A stretch of 64,000 nucleotides of DNA from Calidihabitans tengchongensis (GTDB lineage: Bacteria; Sysuimicrobiota; Sysuimicrobiia; Sysuimicrobiales; Kaftiobacteriaceae): contig JAVKIE010000005.1 of assembly GCA_031459615.1 (NCBI GenBank), positions 62,001-126,000 on the forward strand. The letters run 5' to 3'. Shown piece after piece: positions 1 to 8,368 of this stretch (within the stretch, counting starts at the first letter, position 1; the number at the start of each line of letters is the position of its first letter). Below the pieces are notes generated by a model. That model was not told where the DNA came from, made no database searches, and worked only from the letters and a program-made list of their open reading frames with translations. The position numbers and the translations under genes were made by a program.

Positions 1-1
1 G

Positions 2-127
2 TGGGTGCAGGTGCGGACGCGGGGGGTCGTGCTCCACGCCCTGGCCGACCGCGACACCCTCGGCCGCGATCCCCGGCCGGGCAACGTGCTGCTGGGCAGC
101 TTCTGGCTGGTGGGGCGGACCGTGTGA
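2..127 (+). CDS. 3' end of an unidentified gene (partial)
   Basis: An open reading frame enters from the left edge and stops with TGA at 125-127, leaving 41 codons of a C-terminus. The visible residues mix hydrophobic and basic positions and end in GSFWLVGRTV; no family is recognisable from so little. It converges on the nucleoside diphosphate kinase gene, whose stop lies 3 nt downstream on the other strand. The frame was chosen because it is open to the edge and stops just before that neighbour. Another frame on the same strand is also open here, so the call is tentative. Confidence 0.4.
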   Translation, partial: WVQVRTRGVVLHALADRDTLGRDPRPGNVLLGSFWLVGRTV

Positions 128-130
128 CGG

Positions 131-727
131 CTACTCGCCGAACATCACCGCCTCGTCCGCCCGCGGGTACTCGTACAGCTCCGCCTCGGCAAACCACAGG
201 GGGATTTCCAGGGCCGCTTCCTCCACCGAGCCCGAGGCGTGGATGAGGTTGCGCACCGGCCGCTTCATCAGGTTGGCGACGGTAGGCGAGTCCACCGAGA
301 AGTCGCCCCGGATGGTGCCGGGCGCCGCGCGATACGGCAGGGTGTCTCCCACCAGCTTGCGCACCACCGACACGGCGTGCACCCCCTCCAGCACCAACGC
401 CACCACCGGGCCGCTGGACACGTAGTCGATCAGCCACTGGCGCACCTGGCGGCCGATCTCCACCGGATCGTCGGTGCCCGTCTGCTGCCGCACGTCCAGG
501 CCATAGCTGGCAAACGCCTCCCGGGTCTTGCCGCCGATGGTCCGCAGGAACCCTTCGTCCCGGGGATAGTGCCGGTCCAGCAGCGCCCGATCCGGCCACA
601 CCATCTTCAGGCCCACCAGCTTCAGGCCGGCCCGCTCAAAGCGGCCGATCACCTCGCCTACCAGGCCGCGCTGGACCCCGTCAGGCTTGACGAACACCAG
701 GGTGCGCTCGCGCCGGATCTCCTTCAT
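131..727 (-). CDS. ndk: Nucleoside diphosphate kinase, long form
   Basis: Transfers the gamma-phosphate of ATP to other nucleoside diphosphates through a phosphohistidine; cytosolic. The N-terminus (LVFVKPDGVQRGLVGEVIGR) is diagnostic. The active-site motif NLIHASGS puts the catalytic His near residue 163, followed by the EIPLWF tail. At 198 aa it is longer than the usual 135-150 aa, because about 35-40 residues are inserted between the HYPRDEGF segment and the SSGPVVALVLEG strand. The ATG at 727 was chosen because GGAGG lies 6 nt upstream; an ATG 6 nt earlier abuts that site. The gene follows ggt on the same strand by about 38 nt and may be cotranscribed with it. Identity is secure from the motifs. 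Confidence 0.95.
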   Translation of the reverse strand: MKEIRRERTLVFVKPDGVQRGLVGEVIGRFERAGLKLVGLKMVWPDRALLDRHYPRDEGFLRTIGGKTREAFASYGLDVRQQTGTDDPVEIGRQVRQWLIDYVSSGPVVALVLEGVHAVSVVRKLVGDTLPYRAAPGTIRGDFSVDSPTVANLMKRPVRNLIHASGSVEEAALEIPLWFAEAELYEYPRADEAVMFGE

Positions 728-765
728 CCGCATCCTCCCGCCGCGGGTGAGTGGTCGTTCCGGGG

Positions 766-2388
766 TCAGAAGCCGATGGCGCAGCCGTCCACCCGCGGAT
801 CCGATCCCGCCCGGTACACCGCGCCGTCCACCAGGACGGCCTGGCAGGCCCCGCCGGCCTCCATCTCGCCCATCTCCCGGACGGCGTGGCCCCACTGCGC
901 CAGCTGGTCCACCGTCTGCGGCGGGAAACCCGCTTCCAGGCGCAGCTCATAGGGCGCCGGCCGGCCGGCCGGATCGGTGCCCGGCAGGCTCAGCCACCGG
1001 GGGACCTCCACCGCCTCCTGGATGCCCATGCCGCCGTCGACGATGTGGCTGAAGACCTGGGTATTCCACTGGGGCTGGCCGTCGCCTCCGGGAGTGGCCC
1101 ACGCCAGCATCGGACGGCCGCCGCGGCAGGCCAGAAACGCCATCAGCGTGTGCATGGTGCGCTTGCCGGGCGCGATGCAGTTGGGGTGGCCCGGCGTCAG
1201 CTCAAACCCCCGCCCGGCCCGGTTGTTGAGCAGGATACCGGTCCCCTCCACCACCTCGGCGCACCCGAAGCTGGCCGACAGGCTGGTGATCCAGCACACC
1301 ACGGTGCCCTCGGCGTCGGCGGCCACCAGCGCCGTGGTGTCACCCACGGCCTCCCGCACCATCCCCGCGGCCACCTCCGTGGCCGCCCGCTGCGGATCGA
1401 TGGCCTGCCGGCGGCGGGCGGCGTACTCCTTGGACAGGAGGGTCTGCAGAGGATTGGTCACAAAGCGCGGGTCGCCCAGGAAGGCCAGCCGGTCGGCGAA
1501 CGCCAGCTTCTTGGCCTCCACCATCAGGTGCACCGCGCGCGCCGTGCCCCAGCGCAGGTCCCCGGGCGCGAACCCCTCCAGGATGTTGAGCATCTCCAGC
1601 GCGATGATCCCCTGGGAGGGAGGCGCCGTGGTATACACCGTCAGCCCGCGGTAGGTGGTGGACAGCGGCGGGTACACCTCGCAGTGGTGCTCGGCGAACT
1701 CCCGCTCGGTGAGCAGCCCGCCGTGGGCCTGGCAGTAGGCCGCCAGATGGCGCGCCAGCGGACCCCGGTAGAACGCCTCCGCGCCGCCCTCGCCCACGAT
1801 CCGCAGGCTGGTGGCCAGATCCGGGTTGACCAGGATCTCCCCGGGCTGCGGCGGGCGGCCCCGGGGGAGGTAGATGCGGGCGGTGGAGGGATACCGGGCG
1901 ATCTCATCGGCGGCCTGGGCGATCCACCGCGCCACCGTGGGCGCCACCGGGAACCCCGTCTCGGCGTAGGCGGCGGCGGGCTGCAACAGCTGCGCCAGCG
2001 AGAACCGGCCCGACCCCCAGCGGGCCAGGGCCGTCGCCATGGCGTCCACGGCCCCCGGCACGGCCACCGACAGCATTCCGCGCAGGGGCATGCGGCGGTG
2101 GCCTCGGGAGAGAAACCACTCGGGGGTGGCGGCATAGGGGGCCACCCCGCTGCTGTTGAGCGCCCACGGCTGGCCGTCGGCGGCGCGCCACACCAGGGCG
2201 AAGGTGTCCCCGCCCAGTCCCGACATCATGGGCTGGACCACGCCCAGCACCCCGGAGGCCGCCACCGCGGCGTCCACGGCGTTGCCGCCGTCCATCAGCA
2301 CCCGCAGCCCCGCCGCCGACGCCAGCGGGTGGCCGGTGGCGATCACCCCGGACCGCGCGATGACCTCCGCCCGGCTCAGCCGTCCCAC
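766..2388 (-). CDS. ggt: Gamma-glutamyltransferase family protein
   Basis: Ntn-hydrolase that cleaves gamma-glutamyl bonds of glutathione and related compounds, made as a precursor that self-cleaves into two subunits. It is 540 aa, normal for the family. The N-terminal part has the GGNAVDAAVA and MSGLGGD motifs. The small-subunit start GDTTALV supplies the nucleophile Thr (about residue 351), and ILLNNRAGRGF follows. I see no convincing signal peptide, so a cytosolic location is possible although many homologues are exported. The GTG at 2388 has GGAGG 7 nt upstream; the frame is open further 5' but without a ribosome site. It diverges from the MutY-like gene across about 110 nt. The family also includes acylases and hydrolases, so the substrate is not certain. 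Confidence 0.9.
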   Translation of the reverse strand: MGRLSRAEVIARSGVIATGHPLASAAGLRVLMDGGNAVDAAVAASGVLGVVQPMMSGLGGDTFALVWRAADGQPWALNSSGVAPYAATPEWFLSRGHRRMPLRGMLSVAVPGAVDAMATALARWGSGRFSLAQLLQPAAAYAETGFPVAPTVARWIAQAADEIARYPSTARIYLPRGRPPQPGEILVNPDLATSLRIVGEGGAEAFYRGPLARHLAAYCQAHGGLLTEREFAEHHCEVYPPLSTTYRGLTVYTTAPPSQGIIALEMLNILEGFAPGDLRWGTARAVHLMVEAKKLAFADRLAFLGDPRFVTNPLQTLLSKEYAARRRQAIDPQRAATEVAAGMVREAVGDTTALVAADAEGTVVCWITSLSASFGCAEVVEGTGILLNNRAGRGFELTPGHPNCIAPGKRTMHTLMAFLACRGGRPMLAWATPGGDGQPQWNTQVFSHIVDGGMGIQEAVEVPRWLSLPGTDPAGRPAPYELRLEAGFPPQTVDQLAQWGHAVREMGEMEAGGACQAVLVDGAVYRAGSDPRVDGCAIGF

Positions 2389-2500
2389 ACGCTCACCTCC
2401 GCCTCGCAGGCCAGCGTACAGTTCGCTTTTGCCGGTACGCCGGTCCTTCCGCACAGGACGGCGCAGGGCCGACCGGCGGGCGCAGCGAATCCCGCTGCCC

Positions 2501-3184
2501 GTGAAGACAGACCGGTCCCGGCCGCAGTCCGCCCGCGCGCGGCAGTTCGTCCGCCGCCTGCTGCGCTGGTATGCCCGCCGGGGACGCGACCTGCCCTGGC
2601 GGCGGACGCGCGACCCCTATCGCATCCTGGTCTCCGAGATCATGCTCCAGCAGACCCCGGTGGCGCGGGTGCTTCCCAAGTACCGCGAGTGGCTGCGCCG
2701 GTATCCCACCTGGCAGACCCTGGCGCGCGCCACGGCGCGAGACGTCCGGGAGGCGTGGTATCCTCTGGGCTACAACGCCCGCCCGGTCCGCCTGCGAAAC
2801 ATCGCCCGGATCGTGGTGCGCCGGTACGGCGGGCGGCTTCCCGCGAGCCGCGACGCGTTGCTGCGGTTAGATGGGATCGGTCCCGCGACGGCGGGGGCGC
2901 TCCTGACCTTCGCCTTCGGGGGCGCCGAGCCCATCGTGGACACCAACGTGCGCCGCGTCCTCACCCGCGCGTTCTACGGAGGGCGGGCAGTCCCCGAACG
3001 GGCCCTGTGGGACCTGGCGGCTGACCTGGTCCGGCGCGCCGACGCCTACGACCTCAACCAGGCACTGATGGACCTGGGCGCGATGGTGTGCCGGGCGCGC
3101 CGCCCGCGCTGCCCGGACTGCCCGGTGCGGGCTGCGTGCGCCGCCTGCGGGCGGGCGGATCTCCGGGCCTCCGGCTCCCGGTGA
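2501..3184 (+). CDS. mutY: MutY-like A/G-specific adenine glycosylase, short form
   Basis: Base-excision repair glycosylase of the HhH-GPD superfamily, expected to remove adenine mispaired with 8-oxoguanine. LVSEIMLQQTPV (Glu about 46) carries the MutY catalytic glutamate. The hairpin-helix-hairpin LDGIGPATAGALL is followed by PIVDTNVRRVL with the conserved Asp (about 147). A 4Fe-4S cluster motif C-x6-C-x2-C-x5-C spans residues 197-213. At 227 aa the protein ends right after the cluster, so the NUDIX-like C-terminal domain that normally recognises 8-oxoG is absent. The GTG start at 2501 has no strong ribosome site and is uncertain. It converges on nth about 100 nt downstream. Confidence 0.85.
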   Translation: MKTDRSRPQSARARQFVRRLLRWYARRGRDLPWRRTRDPYRILVSEIMLQQTPVARVLPKYREWLRRYPTWQTLARATARDVREAWYPLGYNARPVRLRNIARIVVRRYGGRLPASRDALLRLDGIGPATAGALLTFAFGGAEPIVDTNVRRVLTRAFYGGRAVPERALWDLAADLVRRADAYDLNQALMDLGAMVCRARRPRCPDCPVRAACAACGRADLRASGSR

Positions 3185-3217
3185 TGCCGCCGCGCCCTCC
3201 GAGGCTGCGGCCAGATC

Positions 3218-3275
3218 GCCTCTGTGGGGCGCTCCACCGTGTCCCCTGCGCCCTTTCCCGGGGGAGAGGCAAACA
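3218..3275. repeat. Degenerate composite palindromic repeat (REP-like)
   Basis: Between the convergent mutY and nth genes lies a diverged copy of the repeat seen better at 30.3, 31.0 and 32.9 kb. A block complementary to GGTGGAGCGCCCC is followed by a CCCTTTCCC-GGGGGAGAGG pyrimidine/purine hairpin. This copy has several mismatches to the others and lacks the GGGTGAGGG arm. Confidence 0.45.
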
Positions 3276-3287
3276 GAGAGTGCGTCC

Positions 3288-4076
3288 CTATTGTGACTTC
3301 GAGCCGGTTCTGCGTCCGGAGGACGGCGGCCGGCGGGGCCGCATCCAGGGAGGCTGTCCCCGGTAGGGCGCCGCCGGGCACAGCCTGCTCAGCGGGCAGG
3401 CGGCGCAGCGGGGCGCGCGGGCGGTGCACACCTCCCTGCCGAAGTAGATCAGTCGCAGCGACACCGTGGCCCACTGGTCCCGGGGAATGAGGGTGAGCAG
3501 TTCCCGCTCGATCTCCTCCGGGTCGTCGGTGGCCACCAGACCCAGACGCCGGGTGACCCGCCACACGTGGGTATCCACCACAATGCCCATCCCGTCGGAG
3601 GGATCGTCCCCGGATCCCCACGGCTCCAGCCGCTTGGCCGCCAGGAGCACGTTGGCGGTCTTGCGGCCCACACCCTCCAGGGTGAGCAGGTCGTCCATGG
3701 TCAGGGGCACGGTACCCCCGAAGCGCTCGACGAGGGAGCGGCTGAGCGCCATCAGCGCCCGCGCCTTCTGCCGGAAGAAGCCCGTCGGGCGGATGAGCCG
3801 CTCCAGCTCGCGCGGGTCGGCGTCAGCCAGGTCGCGGGGTGTCGGATACCGGGCCAACAGCGCCGGGGTGACCCGGTTGACCATGGCGTCGGTGCACTGG
3901 GCCGAGAGCACGGTGGCCACCAGCAGCTGGAAGGGATCCCGGTGATGCAGCGGCACGCGCACCTGAGGGTAGCGCCGCTCCAGGACCTCGAGGATGCGCG
4001 CCACCCTCCGGCGCCGGGCGGATAGCGACTCCGCCCGGGCTCCGCGGGCTGTGCCTACCCGCTTTCCGATACCCAC
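3288..4076 (-). CDS. nth: Endonuclease III
   Basis: Bifunctional DNA glycosylase/AP lyase for oxidised pyrimidines. The opening PFQLLVATVLSAQCTD is typical. The helix-hairpin-helix LEGVGRKTANVLL contains the catalytic Lys, and GIVVDTHVWRVTRR the catalytic Asp. A C-x6-C-x2-C-x5-C 4Fe-4S motif (CTARAPRCAACPLSRLC) follows. Two oddities: about ten extra residues (EPWGSGDDPSDG) sit between these catalytic segments, and a 25-residue basic, proline-rich tail follows the cluster. A GTG at 4076 preceded by a G-run was preferred; an in-frame ATG at 4118 has no ribosome site and would add 14 aa. It ends about 100 nt from the convergent mutY. Confidence 0.93.
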   Translation of the reverse strand: MGIGKRVGTARGARAESLSARRRRVARILEVLERRYPQVRVPLHHRDPFQLLVATVLSAQCTDAMVNRVTPALLARYPTPRDLADADPRELERLIRPTGFFRQKARALMALSRSLVERFGGTVPLTMDDLLTLEGVGRKTANVLLAAKRLEPWGSGDDPSDGMGIVVDTHVWRVTRRLGLVATDDPEEIERELLTLIPRDQWATVSLRLIYFGREVCTARAPRCAACPLSRLCPAAPYRGQPPWMRPRRPPSSGRRTGSKSQ

Positions 4077-4117
4077 GGCGGTTCCCCCCCCGACCCGCAG
4101 GCCGGGCCGGGGGGACA

Positions 4118-4879
4118 TTATGCGGGCGGGCGCGCCCCTCCTCCCCCCGGGACCGCCGGCCGGCGCGCGGTGTGCAGCACGGCGATGCCGCCGCTCAGGG
4201 CGCGGTAGGCCACGTCGTCAAACCCGCAGCGGCGGATCATGCCGGCCAGCGCATCGGGATCCGGCCACCGGCGGATGGAATCGCGCAGATATCGGTAGGC
4301 ATCCGGTCGTCCGGTGAGCCGCCCGCCCACGGGCACCAGGACCACCCGGGAGTACAGGTCATACAGCCGGCGCAGCAACGCGCCCGCCGGGCGGCCGAAC
4401 TCCAGCACCACCAGGCGTCCGCTCGGGCGCAGCACCCGGTGACACTCTGCCAGCGCACGGGGGGGATCGGCGACGTTGCGCAGTCCGAAGGCGATGGCGG
4501 TCGCATCCACCGATCCGTCGGCCAGGGGCAGCCGGCAGATGTCGGCCCGGACCAGCGCGGCCGGGGCATCTCCCAGGCGGCGCGCGGCCCGCTCCAGCAT
4601 GCGGGGTGCCACGTCCACCGCCACCACCCGCGCGCCCGCATCCGCGGCGGCGGCCAGCAGATCGCCCGTCCCGCAGCAGGCGTCCAGGAACGTGTCCCCC
4701 GGTCGCAGGCGCGCCGCCCGCACCGCGGCGCGCTTCCACCGCAGGTGCAGCCCGAGGCTCAGCAGGTGGTTGGCCAGGTCGTAGCGGCCGGCGACGGCGT
4801 CGAACATCTCCCGGACCCGGGCGGTGTGCGCATCCGCCGGAGTGCGGTCCGGGAGATCTTCCGGCACCGCGGGGGTCAC
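4118..4879 (-). CDS. menG: Demethylmenaquinone methyltransferase (UbiE/MenG)
   Basis: SAM-dependent C-methyltransferase that converts demethylmenaquinone to menaquinone, the last step after prenylation. Visible signatures are MFDAVAGRYDLANHLLSLGLH near the N-terminus, the SAM loop FLDACCGTGDL, and DATAIAFGLRNVADP with the following VLRPSGRLVVLEF strand. At 253 aa it has the normal length. The GTG start at 4879 overlaps the stop of the upstream permease-MenA fusion as GTGA, so translation is probably coupled. It is the last gene of a six-gene minus-strand chain that starts with a TetR regulator at 9437. Placement directly after a MenA domain supports the menaquinone assignment over ubiquinone. 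Confidence 0.93.
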   Translation of the reverse strand: MTPAVPEDLPDRTPADAHTARVREMFDAVAGRYDLANHLLSLGLHLRWKRAAVRAARLRPGDTFLDACCGTGDLLAAAADAGARVVAVDVAPRMLERAARRLGDAPAALVRADICRLPLADGSVDATAIAFGLRNVADPPRALAECHRVLRPSGRLVVLEFGRPAGALLRRLYDLYSRVVLVPVGGRLTGRPDAYRYLRDSIRRWPDPDALAGMIRRCGFDDVAYRALSGGIAVLHTARRPAVPGGGGARPPA

Positions 4880-6564
4880 CACCGGGCGGTCCAGACCAGC
4901 GCAGCCGCCAGCAGCCACCCGACCCGCCCGTGCAGCGAGGCCGCCTCCCGCACCCCCCGTTGGGTCAGGGTGAGCGGGTCCCCGCCGGCGCGCACCGCCT
5001 GCCACAGGCGGACCGCCTGCGGGATGGTCAGGGCGACCACCAGGGAGGCCGGCGGCAGGCGGGAGAGCAGCACGCCGGCTCCCACCGCCGCGTAGGTGCC
5101 CACCAGCAGCGCGGCCAGGTGGATCCGCGTGCCCCGGGGGCCCAGGACTGTGGCCAGGGTGCGCTTGCCGCGCTCGCGGTCGGTGCGCAGGTCGCGGAGG
5201 TTGTTCACGACCAGGATGGCGTCCACCAGGGCGGCCACCGGAAGCGCCGCCCACACGGCCGTCGCGCTCACCGTGCCGGTCTGGATGAAATACGCGCCGG
5301 CCACGATCACCAGCCCCATGAACACGAACACCACCAGATCGCCCAGGGCGCGGTACCCCAGCGGGACCGGCCCCCCGGTGTAGGCGTAGCCCGCCAGGAC
5401 GCTGGCCGCCCCCACCGCCAGGACCGGCCACCCGCGGGCGGCCACCAGGACCAGGCCCAGCAGTCCGCTGGCCCCCACCAGGACCCACGCGCCGGTGCGC
5501 ACCGCCCGGGGCGACAGCAGTCCCTGCTGGATCACGCCGCTGGGACCCACCGACTCGGGCGTGTCCACACCGCGGACGTGGTCGTAGTAGTCGTTGAACA
5601 GGTTGGTGGCGGCATGGATGCCCACCGAGGCCAGCAGCGCCGCCGCGCCCAGGCCGGGGTGAAACGCCCCGTCCCGCACGGCCGCCGCGGTGCCCACCAG
5701 CACGGGCGTCACCGACGCGGTGAAGGAGAACGGCCGCACGGCCTGCCACCAGACCCGCAGCCACCCCGGATGCTCCCCGCCCTCGCGGCCGGCGCCCGGA
5801 ACCCACACATCGGCCGGCCCCGGACGCCACGGCAGAGCCATGCGCTCCAGCCAGTCCAGGGCGGCCGTGGCCGCCCACCCCAGGATGGCGGTGACGAGCA
5901 ACCCGGCGAACATGGTGTCCACCGCGAAGATCTGGTACGACCGCCAGATGACAAACCCGATCCCCGCGTCCGATCCCAGCAGCTCGGCCCCCACGATCAC
6001 GATCAGCGCGAACCCCATGCCCAGCTTCAGGCCGGTGAAGATCTGGGGCAGCGCCCCCGGCAGTGCCACGGTGGTGAACAGGCGCCAGCCGCTGGCGCCG
6101 TAGGCGCGGGCGATCTGGAAATAGGCCCGGTCCAGCCCCACCACCCCGGCCATGGTGTTCAGCAGGACCAGGAAGAAGATGCTGACCGCGACGATGGTCA
6201 CCTTGCTGGCCTCGCCGATGCCGAGGTACACGATGATCAGCGGGTAGACGGCGATCTTGGGGATGGGGTACAGGGACGCCACCAGGGGCATCAGGGCCGC
6301 CCGCACCGGAGGCCACAGACCCATGGCCAGCCCCAGGATCACCGCGGGCAGCGCCCCGGCGGCAAACCCGACCAGGATGCGCCGCACGCTCACGCCCACG
6401 TGGAAGGCCAGCTCGCCGGTGGAGGCCAGGGTGGCCACGGTCCGCGCCACCGACGACGGCGGCGGGATGAAGCGCGGGTCGGCCAGGCCGGTGCGGCTGG
6501 CCAGCTCCCACAGGGCCAGAAAGGCCAGCGGAGACAGTGCGGTCAGCCAGCGGGAGGATCTCAT
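4876..6564 (-). CDS. ABC permease fused to MenA prenyltransferase
   Basis: A single 562-aa frame holds two membrane enzymes. Residues about 1-245 are an SsuC/TauC-type ABC permease with roughly six hydrophobic segments and an intact EAA loop (YGASGWRLFTTVALPGALP, about 155-173). After a hydrophilic linker (about 245-268), residues 269-562 are a UbiA-family 1,4-dihydroxy-2-naphthoate polyprenyltransferase. It has NLFNDYYDHVRGVDT (321-335) and NNLRDLRTDRERGKRTLA (454-471), both Asp-rich Mg-diphosphate motifs. Six permease helices would leave the linker in the cytosol, where UbiA proteins begin, so the fusion is topologically sensible. The ATG at 6564 overlaps the ATPase stop as ATGA, and the 3' end overlaps menG as GTGA. 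A lost stop codon from a sequencing error is the main alternative, but I see no frame change at the junction (5761-5832). Confidence 0.88.
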   Translation of the reverse strand: MRSSRWLTALSPLAFLALWELASRTGLADPRFIPPPSSVARTVATLASTGELAFHVGVSVRRILVGFAAGALPAVILGLAMGLWPPVRAALMPLVASLYPIPKIAVYPLIIVYLGIGEASKVTIVAVSIFFLVLLNTMAGVVGLDRAYFQIARAYGASGWRLFTTVALPGALPQIFTGLKLGMGFALIVIVGAELLGSDAGIGFVIWRSYQIFAVDTMFAGLLVTAILGWAATAALDWLERMALPWRPGPADVWVPGAGREGGEHPGWLRVWWQAVRPFSFTASVTPVLVGTAAAVRDGAFHPGLGAAALLASVGIHAATNLFNDYYDHVRGVDTPESVGPSGVIQQGLLSPRAVRTGAWVLVGASGLLGLVLVAARGWPVLAVGAASVLAGYAYTGGPVPLGYRALGDLVVFVFMGLVIVAGAYFIQTGTVSATAVWAALPVAALVDAILVVNNLRDLRTDRERGKRTLATVLGPRGTRIHLAALLVGTYAAVGAGVLLSRLPPASLVVALTIPQAVRLWQAVRAGGDPLTLTQRGVREAASLHGRVGWLLAAALVWTARW

Positions 6565-7352
6565 CGGCGGCTGCGCAACACCTCCTCCCGCAACTCCTCC
6601 CACAGCCGGGCGCTGAGGACCCCGTAGTCCGGGTGGCGGCGGATCTGGCGGAACTCGCGGGGCCGGGGCAGCCGGACCGGCAGGTCGGCCTTGATGCGCC
6701 CCGGGGTGGCGCTCATCACCAGGACCCGGTCCGCCAGGCGCAGGGCCTCATCCAGGCTGTGGGTGACGAACAGGACCGTCATCCGGGTCTCCTGCCACAG
6801 CTGCAGGAGCTCGTCCTGGAGGATCAGCCGGTTCTGCTCGTCCAGGTTGGCGAAGGGCTCGTCCATCAGCAGGACCTGGGGTTCCACCGCCAGCGCCCGG
6901 GCGATGCTGACCCTCTGGCGCATGCCCTCGGACAGCTGGTAGGGGTAGCGGTCGGCCACGGCGGCCAGTCCCACCCGGGCCAGCTGGACGTCGGTGCGCG
7001 CCACGCACCCGGATGCCGGCACCCCCATATTGCGCAGGCCGTAGGCCACGTTCTCGCGCACGGTCAGCCAGGGCAGAGTACTGGTTCCCTGAAAGACGAT
7101 GGCGGTCACCAGGCGCCCGCCCTGGCGGCGGGGCAGGCGGACGGTCCCGGCGGTGGGCGGGACCAGGCCCGCCAGGATGTGCAGCAGGGTGGTCTTTCCG
7201 CACCCCGAGGGCCCGATGAGGGCGCAGAACTGGCCGGGCTCCACCGTGAACGTCACCCCCTGCAGGGCCACGGTGGGCCCGCGGGCGGTGGGGAAGACCT
7301 TGGTCAGCCCGGCCACCTCGATGGCGGCCGCGGCGGCGGTGCCGACGGTCAT
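6561..7352 (-). CDS. ABC transporter ATP-binding protein (SsuB/TauB type)
   Basis: Energises the importer formed with the fused permease and the NMT1-type binding protein. The 263-aa protein has Walker A GPSGCGKTT (about 47-55), a Q-loop in VFQGTSTLPWLTVREN, a signature LSEGMRQRVSIARAL (SEGMR instead of the usual SGGMR), Walker B VLLMDEPF and switch VTHSLDEA. Its start (ATG at 7352) overlaps the binding-protein stop, and its stop overlaps the permease start, both as ATGA. Sequence places it with nitrate/sulfonate/taurine/pyrimidine-type importers; the substrate is unknown. Confidence 0.92.
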   Translation of the reverse strand: MTVGTAAAAAIEVAGLTKVFPTARGPTVALQGVTFTVEPGQFCALIGPSGCGKTTLLHILAGLVPPTAGTVRLPRRQGGRLVTAIVFQGTSTLPWLTVRENVAYGLRNMGVPASGCVARTDVQLARVGLAAVADRYPYQLSEGMRQRVSIARALAVEPQVLLMDEPFANLDEQNRLILQDELLQLWQETRMTVLFVTHSLDEALRLADRVLVMSATPGRIKADLPVRLPRPREFRQIRRHPDYGVLSARLWEELREEVLRSRR

Positions 7353-8368
7353 CGCGGCGGCGCAAACGGGCCCAGGATCTGGAGGGCCTCCCGGACGTAC
7401 GTGGTGTCGATGTACTGGGAGGGCTCCAGGGGCCTGTCGTAGGTCAGCGCTCCGCGCTTGCGGAAGAACTCCTGCAGGCGCTTGAAGTCGTTGAAGTTCA
7501 TCTTCCCGTTGGGCTCGTGGTAGGGCGCCGCCGCCCTCTTGACCACCGCCGCCGGCACTCCCGTGTACTTCTCCACGATGCGGGCCACGTCGTCCCGGCG
7601 GTAGCCGTCGCCGAACAGGTCCCGACTGGCCCGCAGCCAGGCCACCATGAATCCCACCGCCTGCCGGGGGTGAGCCCGCATGAACTGCCCGCTGTAGTAC
7701 AAGGCGGTGACCTGTACGCCGTCGATGAAGTCCTGGCTGAGCCGGTGGATCTGGCCGCGGTCCTCGGCCAGGGTGGCCAGGGGCTCGCCCAGCAGGCCCG
7801 CCGCGATGGCGCCGTTGGCCAGCGCCGCCGGCACCTCGGGGAAGTTCACGGCCACCAGATCCACGTCGTCAATGGTCAGTCCGCCGCGCAACAGGGCGCT
7901 GTGCAGCCAGAACTCGGTCGCCGAGCCCAGGACGTTGACCGAGACCTTGCGTCCCCGCAGGTCGCGCACGGAGCGGATCTCGCCGCTGTCCCACGCCTTC
8001 TTGCTGATCACCAGTGGCGTGCTGACCGGGGGGCGCTCCATGTGGACCGGGCCCACCACCTTGAAGTCCAGCCCCCGGGCGGCCGCGTTGAACAGCGCCG
8101 CGCCCAGGCCGCCCACCACCACCTCGGCCCGCCCGCCGGCCAGGACGGCGAACGACGATACCCCGCCCGGCGTCGTGATCAGCTCCACCTCGATCCCTTC
8201 CCGGGCGAAGTATCCGCGCTCGATGGCCACGTACAGCGGGGCGAAGATCAGCACCGGAACGTGGACCACCCGCAGCCGGACGGGTTGGGCCGCCGCCGGG
8301 ATGGACATCGCGGCGGCCAGAGCCAGAGTCGCCGCCAGCACACCTGCCACCAGTCTGCGGCCGATCAT
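7349..8368 (-). CDS. NMT1/THI5-type ABC substrate-binding protein
   Basis: Exported solute receptor for the ABC system encoded downstream. The 339-aa protein has a clear Sec signal (hydrophobic about 5-22, then SIPAAAQP). The mature part begins with the family pattern VPVLIFAPLYVAIERGYFAREGIEVEL. The pattern RVVHVPVLIFAPLYVA and the later ATEFWLHSALLRGGLTIDDV fit SsuA/NMT1 proteins that bind small sulfonates, pyrimidines or aromatic compounds. The ATG at 8368 overlaps the upstream stop as ATGA. Because the same chain encodes MenA and MenG, a menaquinone-ring precursor is one possible ligand, but that is inference. Confidence 0.88.
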   Translation of the reverse strand: MIGRRLVAGVLAATLALAAAMSIPAAAQPVRLRVVHVPVLIFAPLYVAIERGYFAREGIEVELITTPGGVSSFAVLAGGRAEVVVGGLGAALFNAAARGLDFKVVGPVHMERPPVSTPLVISKKAWDSGEIRSVRDLRGRKVSVNVLGSATEFWLHSALLRGGLTIDDVDLVAVNFPEVPAALANGAIAAGLLGEPLATLAEDRGQIHRLSQDFIDGVQVTALYYSGQFMRAHPRQAVGFMVAWLRASRDLFGDGYRRDDVARIVEKYTGVPAAVVKRAAAPYHEPNGKMNFNDFKRLQEFFRKRGALTYDRPLEPSQYIDTTYVREALQILGPFAPPR

